Below, one piece after another: positions 11,576-62,499 of a stretch of 64,000 nucleotides of DNA. Below the pieces are notes generated by a model. It did not search any database, was not told where the DNA came from, and saw only the letters and a program-made list of their open reading frames with translations. Positions within the stretch are counted from its first letter, which is position 1. Every line of letters starts with the position of its first letter. Origin of the DNA: Charina bottae (taxonomy: Eukaryota > Chordata > Lepidosauria > Squamata > Charinaidae); assembly GCA_023362775.1 (NCBI GenBank), contig JALMGJ010000005.1, positions 62,501,463 to 62,565,462 of the forward strand, in the 5' to 3' direction. Both the position numbers and the translations under genes were made by a program.

Positions 11576-11773
11576 TGTATTTGATGTATCTTTATGATTG
11601 ACTTGGACCATAAACAAACTGAAGCCCACAACCTTTCTCGCTCTTTCTCTCTCTCTTTCGTTGCAGCCTACATTTCAAATGTCTTTTTTGTTACAAAGTA
11701 CCTAATAATTTTTAAATCTTCATTAACATATACATCTTGTATTTTACCATTCCTATTGTTTTATTTTGAACAG

Positions 11774-51439
<39,666 letters not shown>

Positions 51440-51576
51440 GTAAGAAAAAATCTTTAAATAAATTTAAAAAGTAATTAAATTGCTACATGGTTTGTTATTT
51501 GTCAATCTTTGTATTGGCCTGCTGTGCCATACTACATACAGCAGCTGAGAAAGATCACTTGGGTAAATGTATATAT

Positions 51577-54500
51577 TTTTGTTGTTTATTCGTTCAGTCG
51601 CTTCGGACTCTTCGTGACTTCATGGACCAGCCCACGCCAGAGCTTCCTGTTGGCCGTCACCATCCCCAGCTCCCCCATGGTTGAGTCTGTCACCTCCAGA
51701 ATATCATCCATCCATCTTGCCCTTGGTCGGCCCCTCTTCCTTTTGCCTTCCACTTTCCCTAGCATCAGCTTCTTCTCCAGGGTATCCTGTCTTCTCATTA
51801 TGTGGCCAAAGTACTTCAGTTTTGCCTTTAATATCATTCCCTCAAGTGAGCAGTCTGGCGTTATTTCCTGGAGTATGGACTGGTTTGATCTTCTTGCAGT
51901 CCAAGGCACTCTCAGAATTTTCCTCCAACACCACAGTTCAAAAGCATGTATCTTCCTTCGCTCAGCCTTCCTTATGGTCCAGCTCTCACAGCCATAGGTT
52001 ACTACAGGGAATACCATTGCTTTGACTATGCGGACCTTTGTTGTCAGTGTGATGTCTCTGCTCTTAACTATTTTATCAAGATTTGCCATTGCTCTCCTCC
52101 CAAGAAGTAGACGTCTTCTGATTTCCTGGCTGCAGTCAGCATCTGCAGTAATCTTTGTGCCTAGAAATACAAAGTCTGTCACTGCCTCCACTTTTTCTCC
52201 CTCTATTTGCCAGTCATCAATCAAGCCGGTTGCCATAATCTTGGTTTTTTTGAGGTTTAACTGCAACCCAGCTTTTGCACTTTCTTCTTTCACCTTCGTC
52301 ATAAGGCTCCTCAACTGCTCCTCGCTTTCAGCCATCAAAGTGGTATCATCTGCATATCTGAGATTGTTAATGTTTCTTCCAGCGATTTTAACTCCAGCCT
52401 TGGATTCCTCAAGCCCAGCATGTCACATGATGTGTTCTACGTACAGGTTGAATAGGTAGGGTGAGAGTATACAGCCCTGCCGTACTCCTTTCCCAATCTT
52501 AAACCAGTCCGTTGTTCCGTGCTCTGTTCTTACCGTTGCTACTTGGTCGTTATACAGATTCCTCAAGAGGCAGACAAGATGACTTGGTATCCCCATACCA
52601 CGAAGAACTTGCCACAATTTGTTATGATCCACACAGTCAAAGGCTTTAGAATAGTCAATAAAACAAAAATAGATGTTTTTCTGAAACTCCCTGGCTTTCT
52701 CCATTATCCAGCGGATATTGGCAATTTGGTCTCTAGTTCCTCTGCCTTTTCTAAACCCAGCTTGCACATCTGGCAATTCTCGCTCCATGAATTGCTGGAG
52801 TCTACCTTGCAAGATCTTGAGCATTACCTTACTGGCATGTGAAATAAGTGCCACTGTTCGATAGTTTGAACATTCTTTAGTGCTTCCCTTTTTTGGTATG
52901 GGGATATAAGTTGATTTTTTCCAATCTGATGGCCATTCTTGTGTTTTCCAAATTTGCTGGCATATGGCATGCATCACCTTGACAGCATCATCTTGCAAGA
53001 TTTTAAACAGTTCAGCTGGGATACCGTCGTCTCCTGCTGCCTTGTTATTAGCAATGCTTCTTAAGGCCCATTCAACCTTACTCTTCAGGATGTCTGGCTC
53101 TAACTCACTGACCACACTGTCAAAGCTTTCTCCAATATTATTATCCTTCCTATACAGATCTTCCGTATATTCTTGCCACCTTTTCTTGATCTTTTCTGCT
53201 TCTGTTAGGTCCTTACCATCTTTGTTTTTGATCATACCCATTTTTGCCTGGAATTTACCTCCGATGTTTCTAATTTTCTGGAAGAGGTCTCTTGTCCTTC
53301 CTATTCTATTGTCTTCTTCCACTTCCGCACATTGCTTGTTTAAAAATAATTCCTTATCTCTTCTGGCTAACCTCTGGAATTTTGCATTTAATTGGGCATA
53401 TCTCCCCCTATCACTGTTGCCTTTTGCTTTCCTTCTTTCTTGGGCTACTTCCAGTGCCTCAGCAGACAGCCATCTTGCCTTCTTGGTTTTCTTTTTCTTT
53501 GGGATGTTTTTTGTTGCCGCCTCCTGAACAATGTTGCGAACTTCTGTCCATAGTTCTTCCGGGACCCTATCTACTAAATCTAGTCCCTTAAATCTATTCT
53601 TCACCTCCACTGCATATTCCTTAGGAATATTAGTGAGCTCATATCTAACTGATCTGTGGGTCTTCCCTATTCTCTTTAGTCTGATTCTAAATTGTGCAAT
53701 AAGAAGTTCGTGATCTGAACTACAGTCAGCTCCAGGTCTTGTTTTTACCGACTGTATAGATGTCCGCCACCTTTGGCTGCAAAGGATGTAGTCAATCTGA
53801 TTTCGGTGTCGACCATCTGGTGAAGTCCATGTATAAAGTCGTCTTTTAGGTTGTTGGAAGAGAGTGTTTGTTACGCACAGTGAGTTGTCTTGGCAAAATT
53901 CTATCAGCCTAGGTCCCGCTTCATTTTGTTCTCCCAGACCATGCTTGCCTGTAATTCCAGGTGTCGTCTGACTACCCACCTTAGCATTCCAGTCTCCTGT
54001 AATGAAAATAACATCTCTTTTTGGTGTATTATCCAGTAGGTGCTGCAGATCCTCATAGAACTGATCTACTTCTGCTTCTTCAGCATCTGTGGTTGGGGCG
54101 TATATTTGGATCACTGTGATGTTAAATGGCTTACCCTGAATTTGAATTGAGATCATTCTATCGTTTTTTGGATTGTATCCAAGCACTGCTTTAGCCACTT
54201 TATTATTAATTATGAAGGCTACTCCATTTCTTCTGTGGTCCTCTTGTCCACAGTGGTAGATCTGGTGGTCATCTGATGTGAAGTGGCCCATTCCAGTCCA
54301 TTTCAGTTCACTGACACCTAAAATGTCTATATTTAATCTTGACATCTCTCCAAGAACCACATCCAATTTGCCCTGGCTCATAGATGTTACATTCCAGGTT
54401 CCTATGGTGTGTTGATCTTTAGAACATCGGATTCGTCGTTCACCACCAGCACCGTCGGCCGCTAGCCGTCCTTTCGGCTTTGAGCTAGCTGCGTCATCAC

Positions 54501-54799
54501 ATCTGGGGCTAGTTGAACGTATCCTCTGTTCCTCCCCAGTAGCATTTTGACCATCTTCCGACCTGGGAGTCCCATCTTCCGATGGTATACCGACATATCT
54601 CTGGTTGTACTGATCCATTTAGTTTTCACGGCAAGAATACTGGGGTGGGTTGCCATTACCTTCCCCAGGGATCGTATTTAGTCTGACCTCTCTGCCACGA
54701 CCTTCCCGTCTTGGGTGTCCCTTCACGGTTTAGCTCATGGTTTCATTGAGGTCCTCAAGCTCCAGCACCACGACAAGGTAACGATCTCCTTTGCTGGAG
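51577..54799 (-). pseudogene. Full-length BovB-related RTE LINE, one in-frame stop
   Basis: Minus strand, 3,223 bp, bracketed by a perfect 12-bp duplication, aaatgtatatat (51565-51576 and 54800-54811). A single frame from Met at 54618 to the natural stop at 51586 spans 1,011 codons. It contains an AP endonuclease (GVSELKWTGMGHF, IYAPTTDAEEAEVDQF, ITGDWNAKVGSQT, CSSDHELLIAQF) and an RT (FIDYSKAFDCVDHNKLW, GVRQGCILSPYLFNLY, NNLRYADDTTLM). The only break is a TGA at 52423-52425, in the position of a CGA Arg codon in related copies, consistent with one CpG transition. The protein differs from the two other BovB copies at many sites and is a separate subfamily. About 180 bp of 5' UTR are present. 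Confidence 0.93.
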
Positions 54800-54811
54800 A
54801 AATGTATATAT

Positions 54812-55408
54812 AGAGAAGCTAACAATATTAATTAAAAAAACAGGTAAATAACAGTAAAACAATCTCCTTCTTTTGCACGCTCCAGTTCCCCTCCAGGGTC
54901 GGTAATTCATGCGAAAACATAATTTGCTGGTGAATCTGAACAGACCATAGCAAATCAGAAGTGAAAATTAAGCCAAGTTTCCAATTCCATTTAGATATAT
55001 ATTCTTGTTCTCCCATTCCACAACTTGCCAATTTCAAATGTAATTATACAATAAAATAATTTTCAGAGGCAGATTTGAGGCCAGGTTTGGTCAAAAGTTC
55101 AAGAATAAAATCCATCCTACAGCGTGGAAACCACTTTTGTAACAGGTCAATCTGTGAACTCTGTCTAATCCTGGTATTTAATTAACTTCAGTTACATAGA
55201 CCAGAGTATGTGACCAAAGTTTTGGGTTAAGTATGGGCTACCATTCATATCTCTTGGCTCGTAACAACGAACAGGAAGGAGATGGCAATAGAGAACTTGT
55301 GACTGCCCCTTAGGCAAAGCTTTTGTTTTTTTTTATATATGTATATACACACCCACACAAAACTATGCAAGGTACAATGGTGAGAAAAAGATTGTGAACC
55401 CTTTACAG
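54812..55408. other. DOCK1 intron, no recognised element
   Basis: AT-rich; nothing supported apart from a T run near 55326. Confidence 0.5.
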
Positions 55409-55731
55409 CAGGGGTCCCCAACCTTTTTGGTGCCAGGGACTGGTCTCAAAAGACGATTTTTCCGCGGACCGGGGGGACGGGGTTTCCGGGATTTCTGCGG
55501 ACCAGGGGGTGGGGTTTCCGGGATTTCTGTGGACCGGGAGGGGGCGGGGTTTGTGGGCAGGAGCCAATCGCGCGCACTGGGGGGCTGTGTTTGTGGGTGG
55601 GGGCCAATCACAAGCACCGGGGGCGGGGTTTGTGGGCGGGAGCCAATTGCACAGAAGGGGGTGGGGTTTGTGGGCGGGAGCCCCGTGGCCCAGTTCCTTA
55701 CAGGCTGCGGCCCACAGGTTGGGGACCCCTG
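55409..55731. mobile_element. hAT-type element family B with GC-box/CCAAT array
   Basis: 323 bp, ends CAGGGGTCCCCAACCTTTTT and its complement ggttggggacccctg, with a perfect 8-bp duplication, ctttacag (55401-55408 and 55732-55739). Inside are about four tandem units of 38-40 bp, each with a ggggcgggg-type GC box and, in three, a CCAAT box (55564, 55604, 55643). No transposase. The terminal repeats resemble Charlie/MER1-type hAT elements as I recall them. Confidence 0.92.
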
Positions 55732-55739
55732 CTTTACAG

Positions 55740-56763
55740 CTATGTGTAATCCTGTAGCACTGTGACATCAGTGTAGCAACCATTATTCTATTACAGTTAC
55801 TCTTGATAATATTGAATATTTAATTTTAAGAATCAGTACTGATTTTCTTTTTGCTAAGATAAAAAAAAACCTGTTTTGTGGTACCTTTATAAAAGGCATT
55901 GCTTTCAACTGAAGAGCTAAACCAAAATGCTTAACATTATTTTAAAAAGCAGCAAGTGCTGATTTTGAAATATTTGGGTGAGCCATGATGGAAAATTTTC
56001 AATTCAAATCTTACAAGTCACTGCTCAAATTTTCAGGATTTGTGAGGCTGTTTCGGGGGGAGGGGAAAGGCTCTGTTCTTGGAAGTTTGTAAAAATCACT
56101 GGCTGCTCCCTAAACGAAGTCACTGAGTTACTTCTCCTACAAATGGGTATCTGCAATAGACATTACAATATATTTCCTACTCTGAACTGAATAATGTTCC
56201 TGTTCAAGGCTCCAGCTGCGTTTAAACAGCAACCTTGCAGTGCTGTTTTTCATTGTTTGAATTCACCCTTGCCATACCATATACGCTAAAAGATTCAGAT
56301 TAAAAGTTACCTTCCAGCTCCATCACTGATGACTTTGTGGACATTTCTAGTCTACCATAAATTACAGTGTATATCCATCTTTTACAGTAGATTAGTTTGG
56401 GGGTTCAGCTAGCTTAAAACATTATCATCTTGCATACAGAAGATAGACTAAACAGTTGAACAATCCGGAATGGATGGTGTACAAACCGCAGGGCTTGGGT
56501 CATTTGTGGAATGAGCCATCACCACTGAGGACTCTAGAAAGCCGTGCTTATTGCTTAATCATTATATAGTCACTCCAAGTCCTGGGAGCTCTCAGAGTTT
56601 TCTAAGAGGAAACAGTTATTTTTGCTTTATTTCATAAAGATACTATATATTTATGTGTTCCTGTGTAGAAACCAATACCTTTGTACCTAGCACAGAAGCA
56701 AAATGATTTGTTGCTTAGGATATAAATTTGGAGGCTGATGAATTAATTGATTAATTGAATAAA
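55740..56763. other. DOCK1 intron, no recognised element
   Basis: About 1 kb AT-rich intron without supported features. Confidence 0.5.
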
Positions 56764-57106
56764 GGGGCGTGGTGGCTCAGCGGGTAAGACGCCAGGCTTG
56801 TTGATCGGAAGATTGCAAGTTCGGAGGTTCGAATCCCTAGCCCCGCGTGACGGAGCGAGCTCCCGCACTCGCCCCAGCTCTTGCCAACCTAGCAATTCGA
56901 AAGCATGCAAATGCAAGTAGATGAATAGGTACCACTTCGGTGGGAAGGTAACAGCGTTCCGCGCGCGTCATGCGGCCACATGACCACGGAAGCGTCTTCG
57001 GACAATGCTGGCTCTTCGGCTAACAAACGGAGATGAGCACCGGCCCCTAGAGTCGGACACGACTGCACAAATGTGCGGGGGGAACCTTTACCTTTACTAA
57101 ATTAAT
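56764..57106 (+). mobile_element. tRNA-derived SINE, copy 4 (most intact)
   Basis: GGGGCGTGGTGGCTCAGCGG head with intact A and B boxes (GGTTCGAATCCCTAG), full body and 3' end ggggggaacctttaccttta. ttaattgaa occurs on both sides, but the flank is too repetitive to fix the duplication. Useful as the family reference. Confidence 0.9.
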
Positions 57107-57582
57107 TGAAGTCAATGGTTGAAGATGATGCAGAAAGAGAGAGAAATGGGAGAATAAAAATTCTGGAAGTAATTTTACATTAGGCTATATGTTTTTGTGT
57201 GTGACTATCACATACAAGCACAAACATACATCCGTTTTCATTTAATAAAGCACACCCAAAATAATGCAGTTACTTAATAGAAAAAAGTTCTCTACCTTGA
57301 TGAAACATTATTTAGCTGCTGACTATAGGTCAAAGGAACACATTTCTTTTGAAATGGTAATTAATGATAATGCAGTTGAATTCTCCTCTGGTGTAATTCT
57401 CTCTTACAAAGTTATTCTCTTTAGTAGCTTAAATCATGTGATGGCAAGTAGCTAGTACTGAGCATTCAGAATGACCTGTAGTACTTAGCAGAATGATATT
57501 CTTATCCGATTATTATGTGAACAAAGCTTTTAGTTTCATGTTGACATCCTTAAATCATCACTGAGGAAATTTGGCTAACACA
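57107..57582. other. DOCK1 intron, no recognised element
   Basis: AT-rich; a 63-aa frame at 57264-57455 has no family. Confidence 0.45.
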
Positions 57583-57590
57583 TCCTAAGT

Positions 57591-58115
57591 CAGGGGTGGG
57601 GAAACTTTTTTATGCCAGGGGCCATTTTGACATTTATAACATCACTCGAGGGCCAGGGGGCGGGGTTTGAGGGTGGGAGCCAATCGCGCGGAAGTGGGTG
57701 GGGTTTGCAGGCGGGAGCCAATCGTGTGGAAGGGGGCGGGGTTTGTGGGCGGGAGCCAATTGCGCAGAAGGGGGCGGGGTTTGCGGGCGGGAGCCAATCA
57801 CGCACACTTAGGGCCTGCTGCCGCCATGCCCACCACGCCCACTGCAGTGCCCGCCGCCGCCATGTCCGCTACCACGCACACCATGCCCGCTGCCGCGCCT
57901 GCCCCCGCCACGTCCGCCACTGCACCTGCCGCTGCCACGGCCGCCATGCCCGCCCCCGCCATGCCCACCATGCCTGCCGCCACACCGGCTGCCATGCCCA
58001 GCATTCTCGCTGCCACGCCCAGCATGCCTGCCATTGCGCCTGCAATGTGGAAGAGCCACAGTCAAGGGGCCAAAGAGCCGCATGTGGCTCGCGAGCCGCG
58101 GTTTGCCGACCACTG
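57591..58115. mobile_element. hAT-type element family C with GC-box/CCAAT array
   Basis: 525 bp with left end CAGGGGTGGGGAAACTTTTT and right end complement of CAGTGGTCGGCAAACC, flanked by a perfect 8-bp duplication, tcctaagt (57583-57590 and 58116-58123). At 57650-57805 there are four tandem 38-bp units, each with a GC box and CCAAT box (57680, 57718, 57756, 57794). A second array of gccatgcccgcc-type triplets (57815-58040) follows. The right part has a ccgcatgtggctcgcgagcc palindromic motif. No transposase. Confidence 0.92.
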
Positions 58116-58123
58116 TCCTAAGT

Positions 58124-58890
58124 AATTCACTATTTCATGCTTGACTAGTTTTATACAAAGTCAAAAGTGAACAAAGGGTATGTTAATCAATATTGTACAA
58201 AATATTATTCTTTTGTTTGCTATGGTCTTTGTGGAAAAGTGAAGTCATAATATTTGAAAAAATAAATCAAGTAAAGTTGGCAACCAAAATCAGACTGATA
58301 AATAAGCATTCTTGAAGTTGAAAGGTGTATAAACTGCAAATATCCCATCCAACATCAACTTCAAATGTTATGGTATGTATGTCTTGGTAAAAATGCATCC
58401 CTTCAAAAAGCTTGACCAGAGGAAAGCATGCTTTCTGTTTCAGAATGAATGTTTCCTGGAATTATTTTGAAAGGACTATCATGATAATGTTTCCTGTTTT
58501 AATAATGTGTTTACATCTCTAGTTCCTAACTGCTTCTTGCATTCTTATTAGAGTAATTCAGACTTACATTGGTGAAATAATGAAATGTAATGCTTGTATA
58601 AACAAGGGGGGGGGGAAACACCTCTAATACTAGCCTAAATATGCAAATGTGGTGAATTAGTTACCAGCTGGTAGTTGTTATTAAGAGAGACTGATCTGAC
58701 CTTATTAGAAATATTGTAATTTCACCCAAGAATTTCCTTGTAATAATTAGACACATATTTTATTCACTCGACTTATAGATGACCTCATTGTTAGGCTTCA
58801 CAAGTCATAGCCTGATTTGATTGGCCAGCATATTGTTTCAGACACTGAATAACTGAATCTTACCATAGAATCTTACCATGTTTCAGAATC
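58124..58890. other. DOCK1 intron, no recognised element
   Basis: AT-rich, with a G run near 58606. Nothing supported. Confidence 0.5.
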
Positions 58891-58894
58891 TAGA

Positions 58895-58984
58895 AAGGGT
58901 CCCCGTTGGGGGAGATGGGCGGTAATATAAATCAAATAAATAAATAAATTAAATAAATAAATAAATAAATAAACAAACAAACAA
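58895..58984 (+). mobile_element. L2 3' tail with (AAAT)n(AAAC)n
   Basis: gggtccccgttgggggagat, then gggcggtaatataaatc, and a simple-repeat tail. Only the extreme 3' end is present. Confidence 0.75.
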
Positions 58985-59689
58985 ATCTAGAATATGTAGT
59001 TGGAGAAGGTTGTCTAGTACAAGAACACCTTTAGTTCCAACCCAAAGTGATTTTCAAGTTCAAAAATGAGGTATAAATAATGGGAGAGTCCTAACTAGAT
59101 TCACAATTTTTATCATCCTACTAAATTTGTTCATTAAACTGTTCTTACTCTACTCAAGATATATTGGTGGCTGCATTATTCCTTTTTTTTCTTAATTGGT
59201 TTTAATAGAGAAATGTTGGAGCTTTTTAAAAATCCTCAACATGCCAACAGTGATGACATTTTCAAGAGGGCGCTATTAATATGGCTAGTTGAAGAAGATC
59301 TTGAATGGTATAAATATTTTTATAATTTACATATTATAATGTACACATTGATATTTCAGGTATGAGTAAAAGTAAACTGATTTATATGAACTTGTACTTT
59401 AAAATTACCTCAAAGCCAGTATTAATTAATTCCTTGGGAATAAAAGACTAGGGGGCATACACCATTTGTAGGAGTTCTAATAATCATTAAAAGTTTTAGC
59501 ACTTCATATTTATGGAGAGGTCATTCAATACAATTGATGGGGCATGGATAATAATATAAGTAATTTAAAACTATTTAAATTAATGAATTAGTTGATTTAA
59601 AATATTTATATAGGGCTTCCTATTTAAAAAAAATCTCAAAACAATAAAACAATAAAAACCAGCAATTTAAGCAAGTTATAAGAATAATT
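58985..59689. other. DOCK1 intron containing the exon-like segment
   Basis: Apart from the exon-like segment at 59209-59307 nothing is recognised. AT-rich. Confidence 0.45.
59209..59307 (+). other. Unassigned exon-like segment
   Basis: 99 nt preceded by a T-rich tract ending ttttaatag and followed by gtataaat. The open frame reads EMLELFKNPQHANSDD, then IFKRALLIWLVEEDLE, ending in two bases of a Trp codon. Composition looks protein-like, and the segment is unlike the repeats around it. It is not the next DOCK1 exon: the last DOCK1 exon leaves one base of a codon, whereas this segment needs two bases before it in this frame. It could be a fragment of a domesticated or dead transposase, a processed-gene remnant, or chance. 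No family is recognised. Confidence 0.3.
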
Positions 59690-60400
59690 GAGAGCCAGTT
59701 TGGTGTAGGCTTCCGGTGAGCAATGGTGGACTGAGCAGCTGTCCCTGCGAGAGCTCCGTGGGCAGAGCTGGCATCGTGGCAGTTTTTTGGGGCACAGGCT
59801 AGCTTTTTCTATAGCCCTGAGCGTGTTTCCAGGCAAGGAAAACACAGGAATCGACCCATTTGTCCTCCGGACAGTGAGTTGCAGCCAGGAGACCGTGGAC
59901 GGCATGTGCGATCAAAAGGCAAGACTTCACTGGGAGGCTGGGATTTCATCTCTTCTGTGCCACATTTGTAGCCTTAAAGGGACAGTAAGTCCTGCCTTCT
60001 CATTTCTAAAACACCATTTTTTTTTTAAAGTTATGTACCCTAAGAGAAGCTTTCTACAGTAAAAAGAAGTGGAATCTCTTGGTGTTTATCATTATTTCTG
60101 GATTATATTTTAATTTTTTTACAGTTTTTGGCTTGTTTTGTTTTGCCTTCCAGTTAGTATTTTTGGTATTGGATTTGAAGGAGGAATATTTTCCTACACG
60201 TTGGGATTGCTGTTTTAAATATTAAGCTTTTTGTTCATTTTTTTTCAGGACTTGTTTGCTAGTATATTTTCTTTTGCCAATTTGAGATGGAAGTTTTTTT
60301 TTTTATTAACTCATTAACTCCTTATTTTTGGGAGTCAAGTCACTAGGGGGCTCCATAATGTACTATAAATAAACTATAAATAAGCTATGGTAAATAAACT

Positions 60401-60661
60401 ATGGAAGATTTTAAAGAAGACTTCTTAGAACTTCATCAAGATATAAAAGAGATTTATTCAAAGTGTTGTCAAGATATTCTGCAGAGTGTTCGGGCCATCG
60501 GAGAAGAGATTGTTGTTAAACTGTGTAATTTGGATGAAATTGTTGTGATGGAAGATTTTGAAAAAGATGAGGAATTTTTTGTTAGTGAATGTGATTTGGT
60601 TCTGAGGGAGTTAAAGGAACAGTCTACCATGGTAGAGATGGGCGGGGATAAATTCAAATAA
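60401..60661 (+). CDS. Small acidic ORF in the L1-like element
   Basis: 86 codons, MEDFKEDFLELHQDIKEI to EMGGDKFK, rich in Glu and Asp, predicted helical with heptad-like Leu/Ile spacing. It lies in the middle of a non-autonomous L1-like element. It may be a remnant of an ORF1 coiled coil. No family is recognised, and no expression signal is visible beyond the element's own 5' region. Confidence 0.3.
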   Translation: MEDFKEDFLELHQDIKEIYSKCCQDILQSVRAIGEEIVVKLCNLDEIVVMEDFEKDEEFFVSECDLVLRELKEQSTMVEMGGDKFK

Positions 60662-61200
60662 TAAACAGTCTGAATTTAAGATAGTACAGGGAGTTACTCT
60701 GTTGGGGTGATGTTATGACTATTTGAATCAGTGTTATGGGAAAGAGGAAAATATGTTGTGTGGGAGTCTTTTTTTTGCTGAGAAGTCTGAGTGTTTGAAG
60801 GTGGCAGTGGGGCTGTTCGACTTCTGTAAAAAAATTGCCTTATGGGTAATAGGGAGATATGCCCTGGTATATTTCGAGGAGGGGTAAAAAAAAAAAAGGA
60901 AATGTGTAAATGGATGGATAAAGTGGTTATTATGATTTTTATTTTCTTAATGATTTGGATTAAAACTTATAGGATTTTTGATTTGTACAACTTACAAAAG
61001 TATTGATAAGATATAATAATATTTGGCTTTTAAATTTAATAGATTTAAATCTGTAGTAGTATTATAAAAATAGATAACTTACATGTTTTTATAATTTGAT
61101 TTTTATTATAGTGGACAGAAATATATAGAATAGTGGTAGGAAGGAAGTAACTAAATGGATGTTGCTTTAAGGGGTAGGGAAATTGATTTAGAAATCTCTA

Positions 61201-61221
61201 TCATCTATCTATCTATCATCC

Positions 61222-61279
<58 letters not shown>
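61201..61279. repeat. (TATC)n microsatellite
   Basis: About 18 TATC units (the complement of GATA) with two interruptions at the start. It lies within the L1-like element. Confidence 0.95.
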
Positions 61280-61384
61280 TTATATAAGGGGAAGGAGCAA
61301 TTGTATTAGTGATTTGCATGTGGTAATGGAACGATTTATAGAAATAATGTGATTTTGGTTTGACAAAGAGTAAGGGTTTGACTA

Positions 61385-61687
61385 GGGGCATGGTGGCTCA
61401 GTGGGTAAGATGCCAGGTTTGTCGATCGGAAGAGGTTCGAATCCCTAGTCCCGCACTTGCCCCAGCTCTTGCCAACCTAGCAATTTGAAAGCATGCAAAT
61501 GCAAGTAGATGAATAGGTACCACTTCGGTGGGTAGGTAACAGCATTCCGTGTGCGTCATGCCAGCCACATGACCGCGGAATCGTCTTCGGACAACGCTGG
61601 CTCTTCGGCTAACAAACGGAGATGAGCACTGGCCCCTAGAGTCGGACACGACTGCACAAATGTGCGGGGGGAACCTTTACCTTTTTA
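61385..61687 (+). mobile_element. tRNA-derived SINE, copy 5, inside the L1-like element
   Basis: ggggcatggtggctcagtgg to aacctttacctttt with a 13-bp perfect duplication, aagggtttgacta (61372-61384 and 61688-61700). A deletion of about 30 bp falls around the B box (gatcggaagaggttcgaatc). It is the youngest layer of this nest. Confidence 0.92.
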
Positions 61688-62123
61688 AAGGGTTTGACTA
61701 TGGAATTTGCTGTATATTTTTGCAGTTGGAAGTCACCTTTGTATGTAATTTCAAACTCTTTTTTTTTGTTTCACATTTTTTTTGTTTTTTCTCTTTTTTG
61801 TTTTTCTGTAGTTTTTATCTTTGTTGAAAACTAATAAAATTATATTTAAAAAAAAGAGAGAGCCAGTTTGGTGTAGTGGTTAAGGCACCAGGCTAGGAAC
61901 CGTGAGACCGTGAGTTGTAAATACTAAATTTACTGATCGAATTTTCACAAGCGATTCTTAATGCTGCTCAATCAGTTCCAGGAGAGAAGGTATCATCCTC
62001 TATCCTCCCCACTTCTTAGTGCTTGGAACACTCCTGGATTTTTTTTAAACCTTCATATTGGAAAAAAAAGCATTATGAGTGATGAGACTATATTTAATCC
62101 CATGTATTACAGATTTACAGATT

Positions 62124-62463
62124 TAGGGTTGTGGTGGCTCAGCAAGCAAGACGCCAGGCTTGTCAATCGGAAGATTGCAAGTTCGGAAGTTCGAATCCCT
62201 AGTCCCGCGTGATGGAGTGAGCTCACGCACTCGCCCCAGCTCTTGCCAACCTAGCAATTAGAAAGCATGCAAATGCAAGTAGATGAATAGGTACCACTTC
62301 AGTGGGTAGGTAACAGTGTTCCGTGTGTGTCATGCCGGCCACATGACCGCAGAAGCGTCTTCGGACAACGCTGGCTCTTTGGCTAACAAACGGGGATGAG
62401 CACCGGCCCCTAGAGTCAGACACGACTGCACAAATGTGCATGGGGAACCTTTACCTTTACCTA
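62124..62463 (+). mobile_element. tRNA-derived SINE, copy 6
   Basis: gggttgtggtggctcagcaa ... ggggaacctttacctttac. Full body, with substitutions in the A box (cagcaagcaagacgcc). No clear duplication. Confidence 0.88.
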
Positions 62464-62499
62464 CTCCTAGCTTGATACTGTTAATTTGATACTAACTTC

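Larger units (their letters stand above)
59708..61857 (+). mobile_element. L1-like element, internally deleted (non-autonomous)
   Basis: Bracketed by an 18-bp duplication, gagagccagtttggtgta (59690-59707 and 61858-61875), and ending aataaaattatatttaaaaa, so it was inserted by L1-type target-primed reverse transcription. The 5' part (59708-60000) is GC-rich and resembles an L1 5' UTR. There is no ORF2 and no RT motif. Excluding a SINE inserted at 61385-61687 the element is about 1.85 kb. One 86-aa frame at 60401-60661 (MEDFKEDFLELHQDIKEIYS...) may be an ORF1 relic. Confidence 0.75.
59692..61925 (+). mobile_element. SINE head split by an L1-like insertion
   Basis: agagccagtttggtgta at 59691-59707 and again at 61859-61875, the latter followed by gtggttaaggcaccaggcta, is the head of a tRNA-derived SINE of the 26180/62500 type. 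The L1-like element at 59708-61857 was inserted in it, duplicating gagagccagtttggtgta. The SINE is truncated near 61920. Confidence 0.75.

Noticed and set aside
57650..57805. CRISPR-like regular array (38-bp spacing)
   Set aside because: Units are contiguous with no unique spacers, lie inside a hAT-type element and are in a vertebrate intron. It is a minisatellite.
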